The notes beneath the pieces were generated by a model that was not told the DNA's origin, searched no databases, and worked only from the letters and a program-made list of their open reading frames with translations. Shown here piece after piece: positions 56,804-64,000 of a stretch of DNA of 64,000 nt. Source of the DNA: Rhizobium leguminosarum bv. trifolii WSM1325 (GTDB taxonomy: Bacteria > Pseudomonadota > Alphaproteobacteria > Rhizobiales > Rhizobiaceae). The translations under genes were made by a program, and so were the position numbers. The first letter of the stretch is position 1. The number at the start of each line of letters is the position of its first letter. The stretch spans positions 372,001 through 436,000 of the forward strand of contig CP001622.1 of assembly GCA_000023185.1 (NCBI GenBank), written 5' to 3'.

Positions 56804-59800
56804 TCAACCGGCCAGCACGCGTTGCGACGGGAAGGTGATCTCGACGAGCGTGCCCTCGTTCGGCGCCGAATTGATCGTGAAAGTCGCCCGGTTGGCATCG
56901 ACCATCGCCTTGGTCAGCGGCAGGCCGAGCCCGGTGCCGTCGCCGCGATGACGCGATTGGGTCGAGGAGACCTGCCGGAACGGCTTCATCGCCTGGTCGA
57001 GTTCGCTGCGCGTCATGCCGATGCCGGTATCGCGGACCCTGAGGACAACGCTGCCATTCGCCTCATAGGACGTCGAAACGACGATCTGCCCGCCTGACGG
57101 GGTGAAGCGGATGGCGTTCGACAGGATGTTCAGCGCGATCTGCTTGATCGAGCGCAGATCCGCTACGACCTCAGGTACTGCCTGCGACAGCGCCGTGCGG
57201 ATGATGACGCGCTGGCCGTTCGCCTGCGGCTGCACCAGAGCCACGGCTTCGGAAACCGCCTCGTTGAGGCCGACGGCGGCAAAATCGAGATCCATCTCGC
57301 CCGCCTCGATCTTCGAGATGTCGAGCAGGTCGTTAACGATATCGAGGACGTGCCGGCCGGAGCGGCCGATGTCGTTGGCATATTCGATATAACGCGGATG
57401 GCCGATCGGCCCGAAGCGCTCGCCGGCCATCATATCGGAAAAGCCGATGATGGCGTTGAGCGGCGTGCGGATCTCATGGCTGACGCGGGCGAGGAAATCG
57501 GTCTTGTGGGCGTTGGCGGTTTCGGCAGCGCCCTTGGCGTTGCGCAGCTCGTCCTCGGTGCGCTTCCACTGGGTGATATCGCGGATGACGGCGCAATAGC
57601 CGTTGGAGGAGGTGAGCTGGCCCATCGTCATGAACAGCGGCACGAAGCCACCGGCGGCCTCGCGGCCGATCACTTCGCGCCCGTCGTTCAACACGCTTGC
57701 CACGCCATGGCCGGAGAGGCCGTTCAGATAGTCGATGACTGCCTTCTGGCTCTCATGGGCAAACAGCATGACGAAGGGTTTGCCGCGCGTCTCCTGTTCG
57801 TCGTAATTGAAAAGCGCGCTGGCCGACCGGTTCATCGAGCGGATGTCGCCCTCGGTGCCAATGACGACGACGCCGTCGGTCGCCGTTTCCAGGATCGAGC
57901 GCAATTCCTCCACTTCGACCTGGAGTTTAGCGACCTTCTCGACCATCCGCTCGGGGCGGTCTTCGGACCGACCGTCGAAACGGTTTGCGTCGCCGCGGCC
58001 ATCTTCCTTGCCTTCCACCGGCATCAGCGCCAGCATCAGGGCGTTGGCGTCTTCCCAGCGCACCGATTGCAGCCGCGCGGTCACCGGCGCCAGCGTATCA
58101 TCGGCCTTGACGAGCATCATGGTGCCGGAGCCCGCGGCCTTCTCCTCGAGTTCGCGGCGCTGCAGCAGACCTTCGATGCCGCCTACCTCGCGCAATGCGT
58201 CGAGCGAACCGTAGCCCGTCAGCCGCATGAATTCCGGATTGGCGTGGATCAGCGCATCGCCGATATGGATGAGCACGGCAACAGGCAGTTGGTCGACCGT
58301 GCCCACCGAAAGCCCGTCCGTCATCTTGATGCGCGGCGGGATGAAGCTTGTGAGAACCTCGATCTGGCTGGCCGTCTCCTCCAGCCCTTCCGTCGCCTCG
58401 TCCTCGACTATGACAGCCGGCTCTTCGGTGGCGCCGTCGTCTTCGCGCTCCGCCTCAACGGCATTCTCGAAGATCGCCTCCTGCGGCGCGATCTCCTCGA
58501 GCGACGGTATGTCCGCCTGGTCGGCGGTGGGTGTTTCGGCCCCGAACGCTTCGGGTCCGGAGGCCTCGTTGAAGGCGGCCGTTTCCGTGGCGTTGGGTTC
58601 CATCGGCGCCGGGGCGGCGGGCTCGTCCTTGTTGGCGCCGAAGGCTTCGAGGCGCTTGGCGATCTCGCGGAAATTGGCCTGTTCGGCGGCCGTCAGTCCG
58701 GCACCGGTGTTGTGGAGCTGAACGATCTTGTCGGAGAAACGGCGATTAGGCGTTTCCGAAATCCGAAGCGCCGGCGGCTCTTGCGGAAGTTCCGCTACCG
58801 GCTCGGCGGCGGAAATGTCGCCGGCATCGGCGCTGCCTTCCGCTTTTTCGGCAGCACTTTCTTGGGCAGGTATCTCGGCCGCCTGCTCGGTGGCAATCTC
58901 TTCCGGCGCTGGCTCCGCCTGTGGTTCGCTTGCCGTAAGCGCCTGATCCTCGACCTCCTGCGTCGGGGAGGGATCGATCAGGGGCTCTTCAAGCACTGTC
59001 TCCGCTTCGTGCGCCACCTCGGCAATGGTCTCGGCGGGCGGGCCGAGGCTCGCTGCATCATGGCCGATACCATCAGGGCCGAGTGTCAGGCCAAGCGCCA
59101 GCGGATCTTCCTGCGCGTCGGAAAGCCGGACGACGCCGAAGCCGCGGAAGCCATCGAAGTCGCGGTTGCGGGTATAGGTCGGCAGCGCCGCCAGATCGAC
59201 CGGAACAACGAGGCTGGTGCCTTCGACCGGCCAGAGGATCGTCTTGCCCGACCATGTGTCACGGCGGGCGAGCGCCTCGGAAAGCTTGCCGTCAGGATCG
59301 AGATTGAAGAGGGCGGCGACATCGCCGAAGGCAGAGCCGATGATGTCGGACGCATGCGGACCGACGGCCGCGGCAAATTCGTGGCTGACTTCGTTGAATC
59401 GGCCTTCGGCGTCGATCTTCCAAACGAAGCGCGTGGCGCGGCTATTTGGCCTGAAAACGAAGCCCGACTCAGCCTCAAGCTGAGGGGCAGGGGGCACGTC
59501 GGGGACCACAGGCGTTGCGATAGCGGTCTCTTCGTGGACTGCTTCCGGCGCGTCTTCGATAGGCGTTTCGCTGGCTTCAACAGGCGGTTCCGCCGTCTCC
59601 GCAATGGAAGTCACATCGTCCTCAATGACCGCGGCGGGCTCATCCGCGCTGCTATCGGTCACGCCGTCGTCGCTCTTCGGCTCCGCGTCCTCGGCAGGAT
59701 CCATCCCGTCAATCGCCTCGTCTGCGGATGCCACAGCTATCTCAGCCGGCTGCTCGTTTTCGCCGGTGATCTCCTCGAGCGTCTCCTCGACCTCTTCGAT

Positions 59801-60634
59801 CCCCGAGACCGCGTCGATGATTTCGGTGAAGCCTGTAGCGGCGACGGGTTCGTCCTGAAGCACCTCCATCGGCGGCGCGCTTTCTTCCTGTGCGGGCGCA
59901 TCGACTGGATCGAGCGCGGGCGCATCGACCGGGGCGAGCGCGGGCGCATCGACCGGGTCAAGATGACCGACCGCGGTCTCGACAGCAAAGAGCAGATTGA
60001 GCGCCGGATCGTCGCTGAGCTTGCCGACCGCGGCCGGGAGATTGCCTCTGCCGGTGGCGACAGGTCGCTTCACCAGCCGGTCGGGATGCGCGCCGGCAAG
60101 GTTGATCAAGGTCTTTGCCGTCTGCTCGGAGATCCCGAGCGAGGCAAAGCCCGGCGAAGCGGCGATGACCTCACCATTGGCGCCGATCACCGCCATATGC
60201 GTGTCGGGATCATCGAGCCCCTGCAGCATCTGGGCCGCCGATGCGCCGGCCGCGAGTGGTTTTGCCGAGACCGGCACTGAAAACAGGATGGCCTGTTCGC
60301 CCTGAGAAAGCCGGATCAGTTCGGCAGCCGCCTGCACCTGCGCACGCTGAAAGCCCTTGGCGACGCGGATCATCAGGCTGCGGCTGTCGCCGATATCGGT
60401 CAGCTGGCGCGCGGCGGTTTCCAGCTGGCGGAAGGTGATGTCGGCGCGGTCGACCCCCTGATCGAGCAGATCATAGACCGCCGAATGGCCGAAAAGCTCG
60501 GCACCCGCACCGTTCGCCCAGAGCAGACGGGCGAGATCGGCCGAAAACAGCACCATGGCCTCGCCGCGTGAAAAGCGTTCCCGTACCCGTGCATGCACGG
60601 CGATATCGATGAACGGATATTGGACTGCGGGCAT
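56804..60634 (-). CDS. cbrA: CbrA-type hybrid-PAS sensor histidine kinase
   Basis: 1276 residues, no membrane helix seen. N-terminal PAS-like part (residues 1-60), a long acidic Ala/Glu/Pro-rich region (about 225-385 and again about 515-750) with a PVDAPAL repeat, PAS-like domains near 395-500, 775 and 905-1015, HisKA with SHEIRTPLNAIIGFSDMM (His about 1050), and HATPase with NILSNAIRFTPSGG, VRDTGIGM and GTGLGLPLTKAMV. The HisKA sequence (FGPIGHPRYIEYANDIGRSG, LLDISKIEAGEMDL) is of the PleC/DivJ/PdhS class. CbrA of Sinorhizobium acts on DivK and thereby on CtrA, affecting cell cycle, motility and exopolysaccharide. Neighbours (acsA2, phasin) agree. Confidence 0.9.
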   Translation of the reverse strand: MPAVQYPFIDIAVHARVRERFSRGEAMVLFSADLARLLWANGAGAELFGHSAVYDLLDQGVDRADITFRQLETAARQLTDIGDSRSLMIRVAKGFQRAQVQAAAELIRLSQGEQAILFSVPVSAKPLAAGASAAQMLQGLDDPDTHMAVIGANGEVIAASPGFASLGISEQTAKTLINLAGAHPDRLVKRPVATGRGNLPAAVGKLSDDPALNLLFAVETAVGHLDPVDAPALAPVDAPALDPVDAPAQEESAPPMEVLQDEPVAATGFTEIIDAVSGIEEVEETLEEITGENEQPAEIAVASADEAIDGMDPAEDAEPKSDDGVTDSSADEPAAVIEDDVTSIAETAEPPVEASETPIEDAPEAVHEETAIATPVVPDVPPAPQLEAESGFVFRPNSRATRFVWKIDAEGRFNEVSHEFAAAVGPHASDIIGSAFGDVAALFNLDPDGKLSEALARRDTWSGKTILWPVEGTSLVVPVDLAALPTYTRNRDFDGFRGFGVVRLSDAQEDPLALGLTLGPDGIGHDAASLGPPAETIAEVAHEAETVLEEPLIDPSPTQEVEDQALTASEPQAEPAPEEIATEQAAEIPAQESAAEKAEGSADAGDISAAEPVAELPQEPPALRISETPNRRFSDKIVQLHNTGAGLTAAEQANFREIAKRLEAFGANKDEPAAPAPMEPNATETAAFNEASGPEAFGAETPTADQADIPSLEEIAPQEAIFENAVEAEREDDGATEEPAVIVEDEATEGLEETASQIEVLTSFIPPRIKMTDGLSVGTVDQLPVAVLIHIGDALIHANPEFMRLTGYGSLDALREVGGIEGLLQRRELEEKAAGSGTMMLVKADDTLAPVTARLQSVRWEDANALMLALMPVEGKEDGRGDANRFDGRSEDRPERMVEKVAKLQVEVEELRSILETATDGVVVIGTEGDIRSMNRSASALFNYDEQETRGKPFVMLFAHESQKAVIDYLNGLSGHGVASVLNDGREVIGREAAGGFVPLFMTMGQLTSSNGYCAVIRDITQWKRTEDELRNAKGAAETANAHKTDFLARVSHEIRTPLNAIIGFSDMMAGERFGPIGHPRYIEYANDIGRSGRHVLDIVNDLLDISKIEAGEMDLDFAAVGLNEAVSEAVALVQPQANGQRVIIRTALSQAVPEVVADLRSIKQIALNILSNAIRFTPSGGQIVVSTSYEANGSVVLRVRDTGIGMTRSELDQAMKPFRQVSSTQSRHRGDGTGLGLPLTKAMVDANRATFTINSAPNEGTLVEITFPSQRVLAG

Positions 60635-60666
60635 GTTCGAACCTTGTCGCTGTCGGCCTTCTTAAA

Positions 60667-60682
60667 TTAACGGCTTATTAAT
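60667..60682 (-). promoter_or_regulatory. Near-consensus CtrA-type site upstream of cbrA
   Basis: TTAACGGCTTATTAAT matches TTAA-N7-TTAA with the final C of the consensus replaced by T. It lies 33-48 bases upstream of the cbrA start, a position that overlaps a promoter or leader. A role in feedback between CtrA and CbrA is inference. Confidence 0.45.
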
Positions 60683-60744
60683 AACTGCGGGGCGCATGCC
60701 GGTCCAGAAGAGGAGGGGGTTTTCGGCCGGAAAGGTTAACGTCT

Positions 60745-60794
60745 TGTGCATCGCACAATAATTGTTGCAATGCACAATAGAATGTCTTATATAA
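60745..60794 (+). promoter_or_regulatory. Phasin promoter with a TGCA-rich dyad
   Basis: A sigma70-like promoter is readable: -35 TTGCAA (60766-60771), 17-base spacer, -10 TATATA (60789-60794). Around the -35 box lies a dyad TTGTGCAT (60745-60752) and ATGCACAA (60771-60778). PhaR/AniA-type PHB regulators are known to bind TGC-rich repeats, so this is a likely operator for PHB-responsive control. Confidence 0.62.
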
Positions 60795-60847
60795 GCATCA
60801 TCCAACAAACGCAGGCAGCGGCTGCCTCAACCCAAAGGATGCGACCC

Positions 60848-61297
60848 ATGGCTACCATAAAGACCGACGACGTTTTTTCAATCGCTTCTTTCGACCCGTC
60901 CAAGTTCACGGAATCTTTCCGTGAATTCGCCGAAAAGGGCGCTCAGCAGTCGAAGGATGCCTATGCCAAGCTGAAGACCGCTGGCGAGGAAGCCGGCAAG
61001 ACGCTCGAAGCCACCGTCCAGACGGCACAGGCCGGCAGCGTCGAGATCGGCCTGAAGGCGATCGACATCCTGCGCATCAATTCCGAGAACTCGCTGTCGC
61101 ACTTCGAAGCGCTGCTCGGTGTCAAGTCCCCGGCCGAATTCTTCGAGCTGCAGACCTCGTTCATCCGCAAGCAGGCCGAACTCACCGTCGAGCAGGCGAA
61201 GTCGATCCAGGAAACCACCAAGCAGGTGGCCGAGAAGCTCGCAAAGCCCTCCAAGGACGCCGCCGAAAAGGCCATGGCTTCCTTCAAGGTTGCCTGA
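60848..61297 (+). CDS. phaP: Phasin, PHB granule-associated protein
   Basis: 149 residues from ATG 60848 (aaagga upstream). The phasin_2 pattern is clear: SKFTESFREFAEKGAQQSKD, then helical GLKAIDILRINSENSLSHFE, ALLGVKSPAEFFELQTSFIR and KQAELTVEQAKSIQETTKQV, ending with an Ala/Lys-rich tail. Phasins coat polyhydroxybutyrate granules and set their number and size. Own strong promoter and terminator; monocistronic. Confidence 0.93.
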   Translation: MATIKTDDVFSIASFDPSKFTESFREFAEKGAQQSKDAYAKLKTAGEEAGKTLEATVQTAQAGSVEIGLKAIDILRINSENSLSHFEALLGVKSPAEFFELQTSFIRKQAELTVEQAKSIQETTKQVAEKLAKPSKDAAEKAMASFKVA

Positions 61298-61320
61298 TCG
61301 GTCCTTACCGATCGGAGATA

Positions 61321-61349
61321 AAGGCTGGACCTCGTGTCCAGCCTTTTTG
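61321..61349 (+). terminator. Rho-independent terminator after the phasin gene
   Basis: Arms AAGGCTGGAC (61321-61330) and GTCCAGCCTT (61336-61345), loop CTCGT, followed by TTTGTAT. Confidence 0.87.
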
Positions 61350-61426
61350 TATATTGACGAGGAATGGGGCTTGAATTCATCTCCAAGTCCTCGTATGTGA
61401 CCCCCGTCGCGCCAAGCGCGATTTAT

Positions 61427-61503
61427 GCGGTTGTAGCTCAGTTGGTTAGAGCGCAGGTTTGTGGCACCTGAGGTCGGAGGTTCGAGACCCCCCAACCGTA
61501 CCA
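61427..61503 (+). tRNA. tRNA-His (GTG)
   Basis: A complete cloverleaf: acceptor GCGGTTG/CAACCGT, D-arm GCTC...GAGC, anticodon stem CAGGT/ACCTG with loop TTGTGGC (anticodon GTG at 61461-61463), T-arm with TTCGAGA, and encoded CCA at 61501-61503. There is A at position 73 and no C73 to pair with an added G-1, the known alphaproteobacterial exception for tRNA-His. G1-U72 is a wobble pair and the T-stem contains one A-C mismatch. Confidence 0.93.
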
Positions 61504-61596
61504 TCTCCCCCACGTCAAGAATGAGAAACTGGTCCTATCGTTTCGATGGAACCCATGCGGCACCGGATCGTTCTCCATGTTAACGGGAGAATACGC

Positions 61597-62040
61597 ATGT
61601 CGAAAACCCTTCTCTACGGTGCGACGAAGATCGACGAGACCAACAGCGCTTACGCGCCGATGGAAAGTCTTGCTGCGTTTCAGTGGAAGAACCGCGTCTT
61701 CATCCTTTTCGCCGACAGGGATAATTCCCGCGCCTCCCGGCAGGAGAACCAGCTACTGGCTGATCGCTCCGCCCTCGATGACCGGCACCTGGTGGTGCTG
61801 AAGATTTCCGGCGCTGGCGTTCGGCCGCTCTTCGGTGCGGCCGACGGCCTCGACGGCGAAGCGATCCGCCGCGATCTCGAGGCACCGGAGGTCGGCGAAT
61901 TCGCCGCTTTCCTTCTCGGCAAGGACGGCACCGTCAAGCTCGAGATCAGCGAGCCGATTACCGATGGCGAGCTCTTCGCCATCATCGACAGCATGCCGAT
62001 GCGCGCTGCCGAATCGCTGAAGCCGGACAAGTCGTCCTGA
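61597..62040 (+). CDS. DUF4174-domain protein
   Basis: 147 residues from ATG 61597 (gggaga upstream); the open frame to 61546 lacks a ribosome site. LAAFQWKNRVFILFADRDNS, DRHLVVLKISGAGVRPLFG and FAAFLLGKDGTVKLEISEPI, then LFAIIDSMPMR, match the DUF4174 pattern of a small thioredoxin-like fold. The usual CxxC is absent and there is no signal peptide, so redox activity is unlikely. The next small ORF starts 56 bases downstream. Confidence 0.75.
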   Translation: MSKTLLYGATKIDETNSAYAPMESLAAFQWKNRVFILFADRDNSRASRQENQLLADRSALDDRHLVVLKISGAGVRPLFGAADGLDGEAIRRDLEAPEVGEFAAFLLGKDGTVKLEISEPITDGELFAIIDSMPMRAAESLKPDKSS

Positions 62041-62096
62041 TATCGCTGAGAATCAAGATCACGAAGCAGAACCAAGATCATGAAAGGGAGGCGGTC

Positions 62097-62264
62097 ATGT
62101 CCGTGCCCAACGAACCCATTCCCGATCAGCCGCCGATGCCCGCGCCCGGCTGGAAGCCGGTGCCGCCGATCAAGGAACCGGAGCCGGACAGGCTGCCCGA
62201 CGAGGCGCCGGTTCCAAATCCCGACGAGAACGACGAGCCGGCAAAACACACTTTCGAGACTTAA
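62097..62264 (+). CDS. 55-residue Pro/Asp/Glu-rich small protein
   Basis: ATG 62097 follows a strong ribosome site (gggaggcgg). The product begins MSVPNEPIPDQPPMPAPGWK and ends PNPDENDEPAKHTFET; about a third of residues are Pro and a quarter acidic, so it is probably disordered. No family recognised. The stop overlaps the last 4 bases of the convergent LysR gene. Codon use is GC-rich at third positions like the neighbours, which supports a real gene. Confidence 0.6.
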   Translation: MSVPNEPIPDQPPMPAPGWKPVPPIKEPEPDRLPDEAPVPNPDENDEPAKHTFET

Positions 62265-63142
62265 AGGAAAATGTGCCGTTCGGCGCTGACAAGCTCCTGG
62301 AGGAAATCGGCGACGCTCCGGACGCGTAGCAGGTCGCGCGCCGTTTCGTGATAGGTCGTCCAGTAGGCGCGCCGGATCGAAACCTCCGGCAGGATGCGCT
62401 GGAGTTCCGGATATTGCCTGGCGATATAATCGTGCAGGATGCCGATGCCGGCACCTGTTCGTACCGCCTCGGTCTGTCCGATCGCCGTCGAAATCTCGAA
62501 GCCTGCATCCCAGCTCCGCATGACTGCGCCGGAAAAATTCAGGGACGCGGTGAAGATCAGGTCTTCGACATAGCCGATGCGGCGATGCGCCTTGAGCGCG
62601 TCGATATCGGCGGGTGTGCCCTGGGCGGCGAGGTATGCGCGTGAGGCATAGAGACCGAGCGTGTAGTCGGTGAGCTTGGAGGAGACGAGCCGGCCTTGTT
62701 CGGGCCGCTCCAGCGTGATGGCGATATCGGCCTCGCGCTGCGACAGCGAGAAAGAGCGCGGCACCGGTACGAGCTGGATCTTCAGCTCCGGATGACGCTC
62801 GATCAATCTGCCCATGCGCGGCGCAAGAAAGGAAACGCCGAACCCATCAGGCGCGCCGACGCGCACGGTCCCGGCGATTGCCGTATCGGTGTGGCCGAGG
62901 CTGGCCTGTGCTGCGAGCATTTCCGTTTCCATCCGCTCCGCGGATGCCAGGAACACTTCGCCTTCGGCCGTCAGTTCGCAGCCATTCGTGCGGCGGATGA
63001 AAAGCCGCGTCTTCAGCGCCTCTTCGAGCGAAGTCAGTCGACGCGAGAGCGTGGCGTGATTGAGCCCCAGCCGCTTCGAAGCGGCAAGGATCTGCCCGGT
63101 GCGGGCGACGGCGAGGAAAATACGAACATCGTCCCAGTTCAT
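62261..63142 (-). CDS. LysR-family transcriptional regulator
   Basis: 293 residues. NWDDVRIFLAVARTGQILAA and LGLNHATLSRRLTSLEEALK form the winged helix-turn-helix; residues 90-290 are the effector domain (TVRVGAPDGFGVSFLAPRMG). It overlaps the upstream monooxygenase-like gene by 4 bases, so both are in one transcript, divergent from mmsA. Control of mmsA or of the monooxygenase is likely by position only. Confidence 0.9.
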   Translation of the reverse strand: MNWDDVRIFLAVARTGQILAASKRLGLNHATLSRRLTSLEEALKTRLFIRRTNGCELTAEGEVFLASAERMETEMLAAQASLGHTDTAIAGTVRVGAPDGFGVSFLAPRMGRLIERHPELKIQLVPVPRSFSLSQREADIAITLERPEQGRLVSSKLTDYTLGLYASRAYLAAQGTPADIDALKAHRRIGYVEDLIFTASLNFSGAVMRSWDAGFEISTAIGQTEAVRTGAGIGILHDYIARQYPELQRILPEVSIRRAYWTTYHETARDLLRVRSVADFLQELVSAERHIFL

Positions 63143-63453
63143 GGCTTGGCACGCATTGCGATCGGATCGACCTCGATAAAAGTCAGCGACGTGACCATGT
63201 GTGCCGTCTGGTTCTTGTATTTAATGAAATGCGGTGTTCGCAGATGGGCCTCGTATGCTTCCTGGTCGGCGTAGACTTCAAGGATACGGATCCGGTTTGG
63301 GTTGTTCCTGATGGAAACGGCGCTCAGGGAAAGGACGCCGTCTTCCAGCGCGATGGATGCTTCGATCTCTTCCGTGAGCAATGCGCGATAGGTTTCAAGC
63401 GTGTCCGGCTCGATCTCCAACTCCGCCATTCTGACGACGGGTTTCCGGTTCAT
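63139..63453 (-). CDS. Antibiotic biosynthesis monooxygenase (ABM) domain protein
   Basis: 104 residues from ATG 63453 with ggggagg upstream; a longer reading to 63543 would include the tandem repeat and is rejected. VRMAELEIEPDTLETYRALL, EEIEASIALEDGVLSLSAVS and RIRILEVYADQEAYEAHLRT followed by PHF are ABM/YgiN blocks, a small dimeric ferredoxin-like fold used in quinone oxidation or heme-type chemistry. Cotranscribed with the LysR gene. Confidence 0.88.
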   Translation of the reverse strand: MNRKPVVRMAELEIEPDTLETYRALLTEEIEASIALEDGVLSLSAVSIRNNPNRIRILEVYADQEAYEAHLRTPHFIKYKNQTAHMVTSLTFIEVDPIAMRAKP

Positions 63454-63472
63454 CGGTTTGACCTCCCCCAGG

Positions 63473-63502
63473 GTTTGACTTGTCGGAGTTTGACTTGTCG
63501 GC
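63473..63502. repeat. 15-base tandem repeat in the ABM-mmsA divergent region
   Basis: GTTTGACTTGTCGGA (63473-63487) is followed directly by GTTTGACTTGTCGGC. It is 20 bases upstream of the ABM start and could hold a repeated -35-like TTGACT or a regulator half site. The rest of the gap to 63645 is more AT-rich near 63545-63605 and likely contains the mmsA promoter. Confidence 0.6.
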
Positions 63503-63645
63503 GTGCGGTGCCAAGTTTGAAGCAGCCGCAGCGCCCAATGCAACGACAGGGCTATAATTTACGCACAACGGTTGCTTATATCAGCGCATTGATTTGTGCA
63601 AATTGAAGTGCGATTGTCGGCCATCGAAAAACAGGAGGAACACCC

Positions 63646-64000
63646 ATGCGTGAGATCGGTCATTTCATCGGCGGCAAACATGTTGCCGGCACCAGCGGCC
63701 GCGTGAGCAATGTCTACAATCCGGCGACGGGCGAAGTGCAGGCGACGGTCGCACTCGCAAGCGTCGAGGAACTGCGCGCCGCCGTCGAAAACGCCAAGGC
63801 TGCGCAGCCGAAATGGGCTGCCACCAATCCGCAGCGCCGCGCCCGCGTCTTCTTCAAATTCGTCGAACTCCTGAACAAGCACATGGACGAGCTTGCCGAA
63901 ATCCTCTCCAAGGAACACGGCAAGACGATCGAGGATGCCAAGGGCGACGTCATCCGCGGCCTCGAAGTCTGCGAATTCGTCTGCGGCATCCCGCATCTCG
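63646..64000 (+). CDS. mmsA: MmsA, methylmalonate-semialdehyde dehydrogenase (partial, runs off the window)
   Basis: The first 118 codons from ATG 63646 (aggagga upstream). MREIGHFIGGKHVAGTSGRV, SNVYNPATGEVQATVALAS and AEILSKEHGKTIEDAKGDVI, then EVCEFVCGIPHL, are the N-terminal blocks of CoA-acylating methylmalonate-semialdehyde dehydrogenase. It converts methylmalonate or malonate semialdehyde to propionyl- or acetyl-CoA in valine and inositol breakdown. The catalytic Cys lies beyond the window. An iolA assignment is possible. Confidence 0.9.
   Translation, partial: MREIGHFIGGKHVAGTSGRVSNVYNPATGEVQATVALASVEELRAAVENAKAAQPKWAATNPQRRARVFFKFVELLNKHMDELAEILSKEHGKTIEDAKGDVIRGLEVCEFVCGIPHL

Noticed and set aside
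57350..60280. 976-residue plus-strand frame opposite cbrA
   Set aside because: A very long frame antisense to the kinase, but it has low-complexity Gly/Arg/Val composition and no domains. It follows from the GC-rich acidic repeats of the true gene.
61427..61503. tRNA-His as an integration site for a genomic island
   Set aside because: No integrase gene or duplicated tRNA 3' end was seen nearby, and the flanking genes look like core chromosome.

Overview
The window is a chromosomal segment of a fast-growing alphaproteobacterial rhizobium, most likely of the Rhizobium etli/leguminosarum group. This rests on high GC, the rhizobial flagellar gene order (flagellin, motB, motC, fliK, a lytic transglycosylase, rem, flgE, flgK, flgL, flaF, flbT, flgD, fliQ, flhA, fliR), the aglREFGAK alpha-glucoside cluster, a zwf-pgl-edd cluster, and a cbrA-type kinase next to a phasin gene. 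I recognise the families by reading the proteins; no database search was run.

Layout. 1-17.5 kb: the distal half of the flagellar regulon, all on the plus strand. It runs from the 3' end of a flagellin gene through motor genes, the regulator rem, hook and filament-junction genes, flagellin regulators flaF/flbT, export-gate genes fliQ/flhA/fliR and small accessory genes (FliH-, FliJ-, FlgJ-, FlgN- and FliL-like), and ends at a perfect hairpin. 17.8-21.6 kb: a WecG/TagA glycosyltransferase, a Wzz-like chain-length protein and folD. 21.6-29.5 kb: LacI-type aglR divergent from aglEFGAK, with two palindromic LacI-type operators between them. 29.6-30.0 kb: a small PilZ-like protein. 30.1-34.2 kb (minus): zwf, pgl and edd, the Entner-Doudoroff entry. 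34.3-38.4 kb: a putrescine-type FAD oxidase and glutamine synthetase pair, divergent from a BaiN-like flavoprotein. 38.6-44.9 kb: a tiny membrane protein, two chemoreceptors, a small unknown gene and a LysR regulator. 45.0-48.2 kb: isocitrate lyase divergent from a RamB-like regulator. 48.3-52.4 kb: potFGHI putrescine importer. 52.5-61.3 kb: an AsmA-like protein, acetoacetyl-CoA synthetase, the CbrA-type kinase and a phasin. 61.4-64 kb: tRNA-His, a DUF4174 protein, a 55-residue Pro-rich ORF, a LysR regulator overlapping a monooxygenase-like gene, and the start of mmsA.

How parts fit together. Motility genes and chemoreceptors share the window with cbrA, whose relatives control CtrA activity. 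A perfect TTAA-N7-TTAAC CtrA-type box lies upstream of rem and a near match lies upstream of cbrA, which suggests a cell-cycle-to-motility link. The carbon side combines alpha-glucoside uptake and hydrolysis feeding zwf/pgl/edd, the glyoxylate shunt (aceA) and PHB-related functions (acetoacetyl-CoA synthetase, phasin). potFGHI and the oxidase/glutamine synthetase pair form a plausible putrescine uptake and breakdown route.

Between genes, a family of mosaic palindromic repeats with a core like AAAAGTG-N2-3-GCGGTTTT recurs at least seven times, always at gene ends and sometimes overlapping stop codons. I see no rRNA, CRISPR, insertion sequence, prophage or secretion/defence island. The window is ordinary core chromosome, and its interesting signals are regulatory sites, small genes and repeats.
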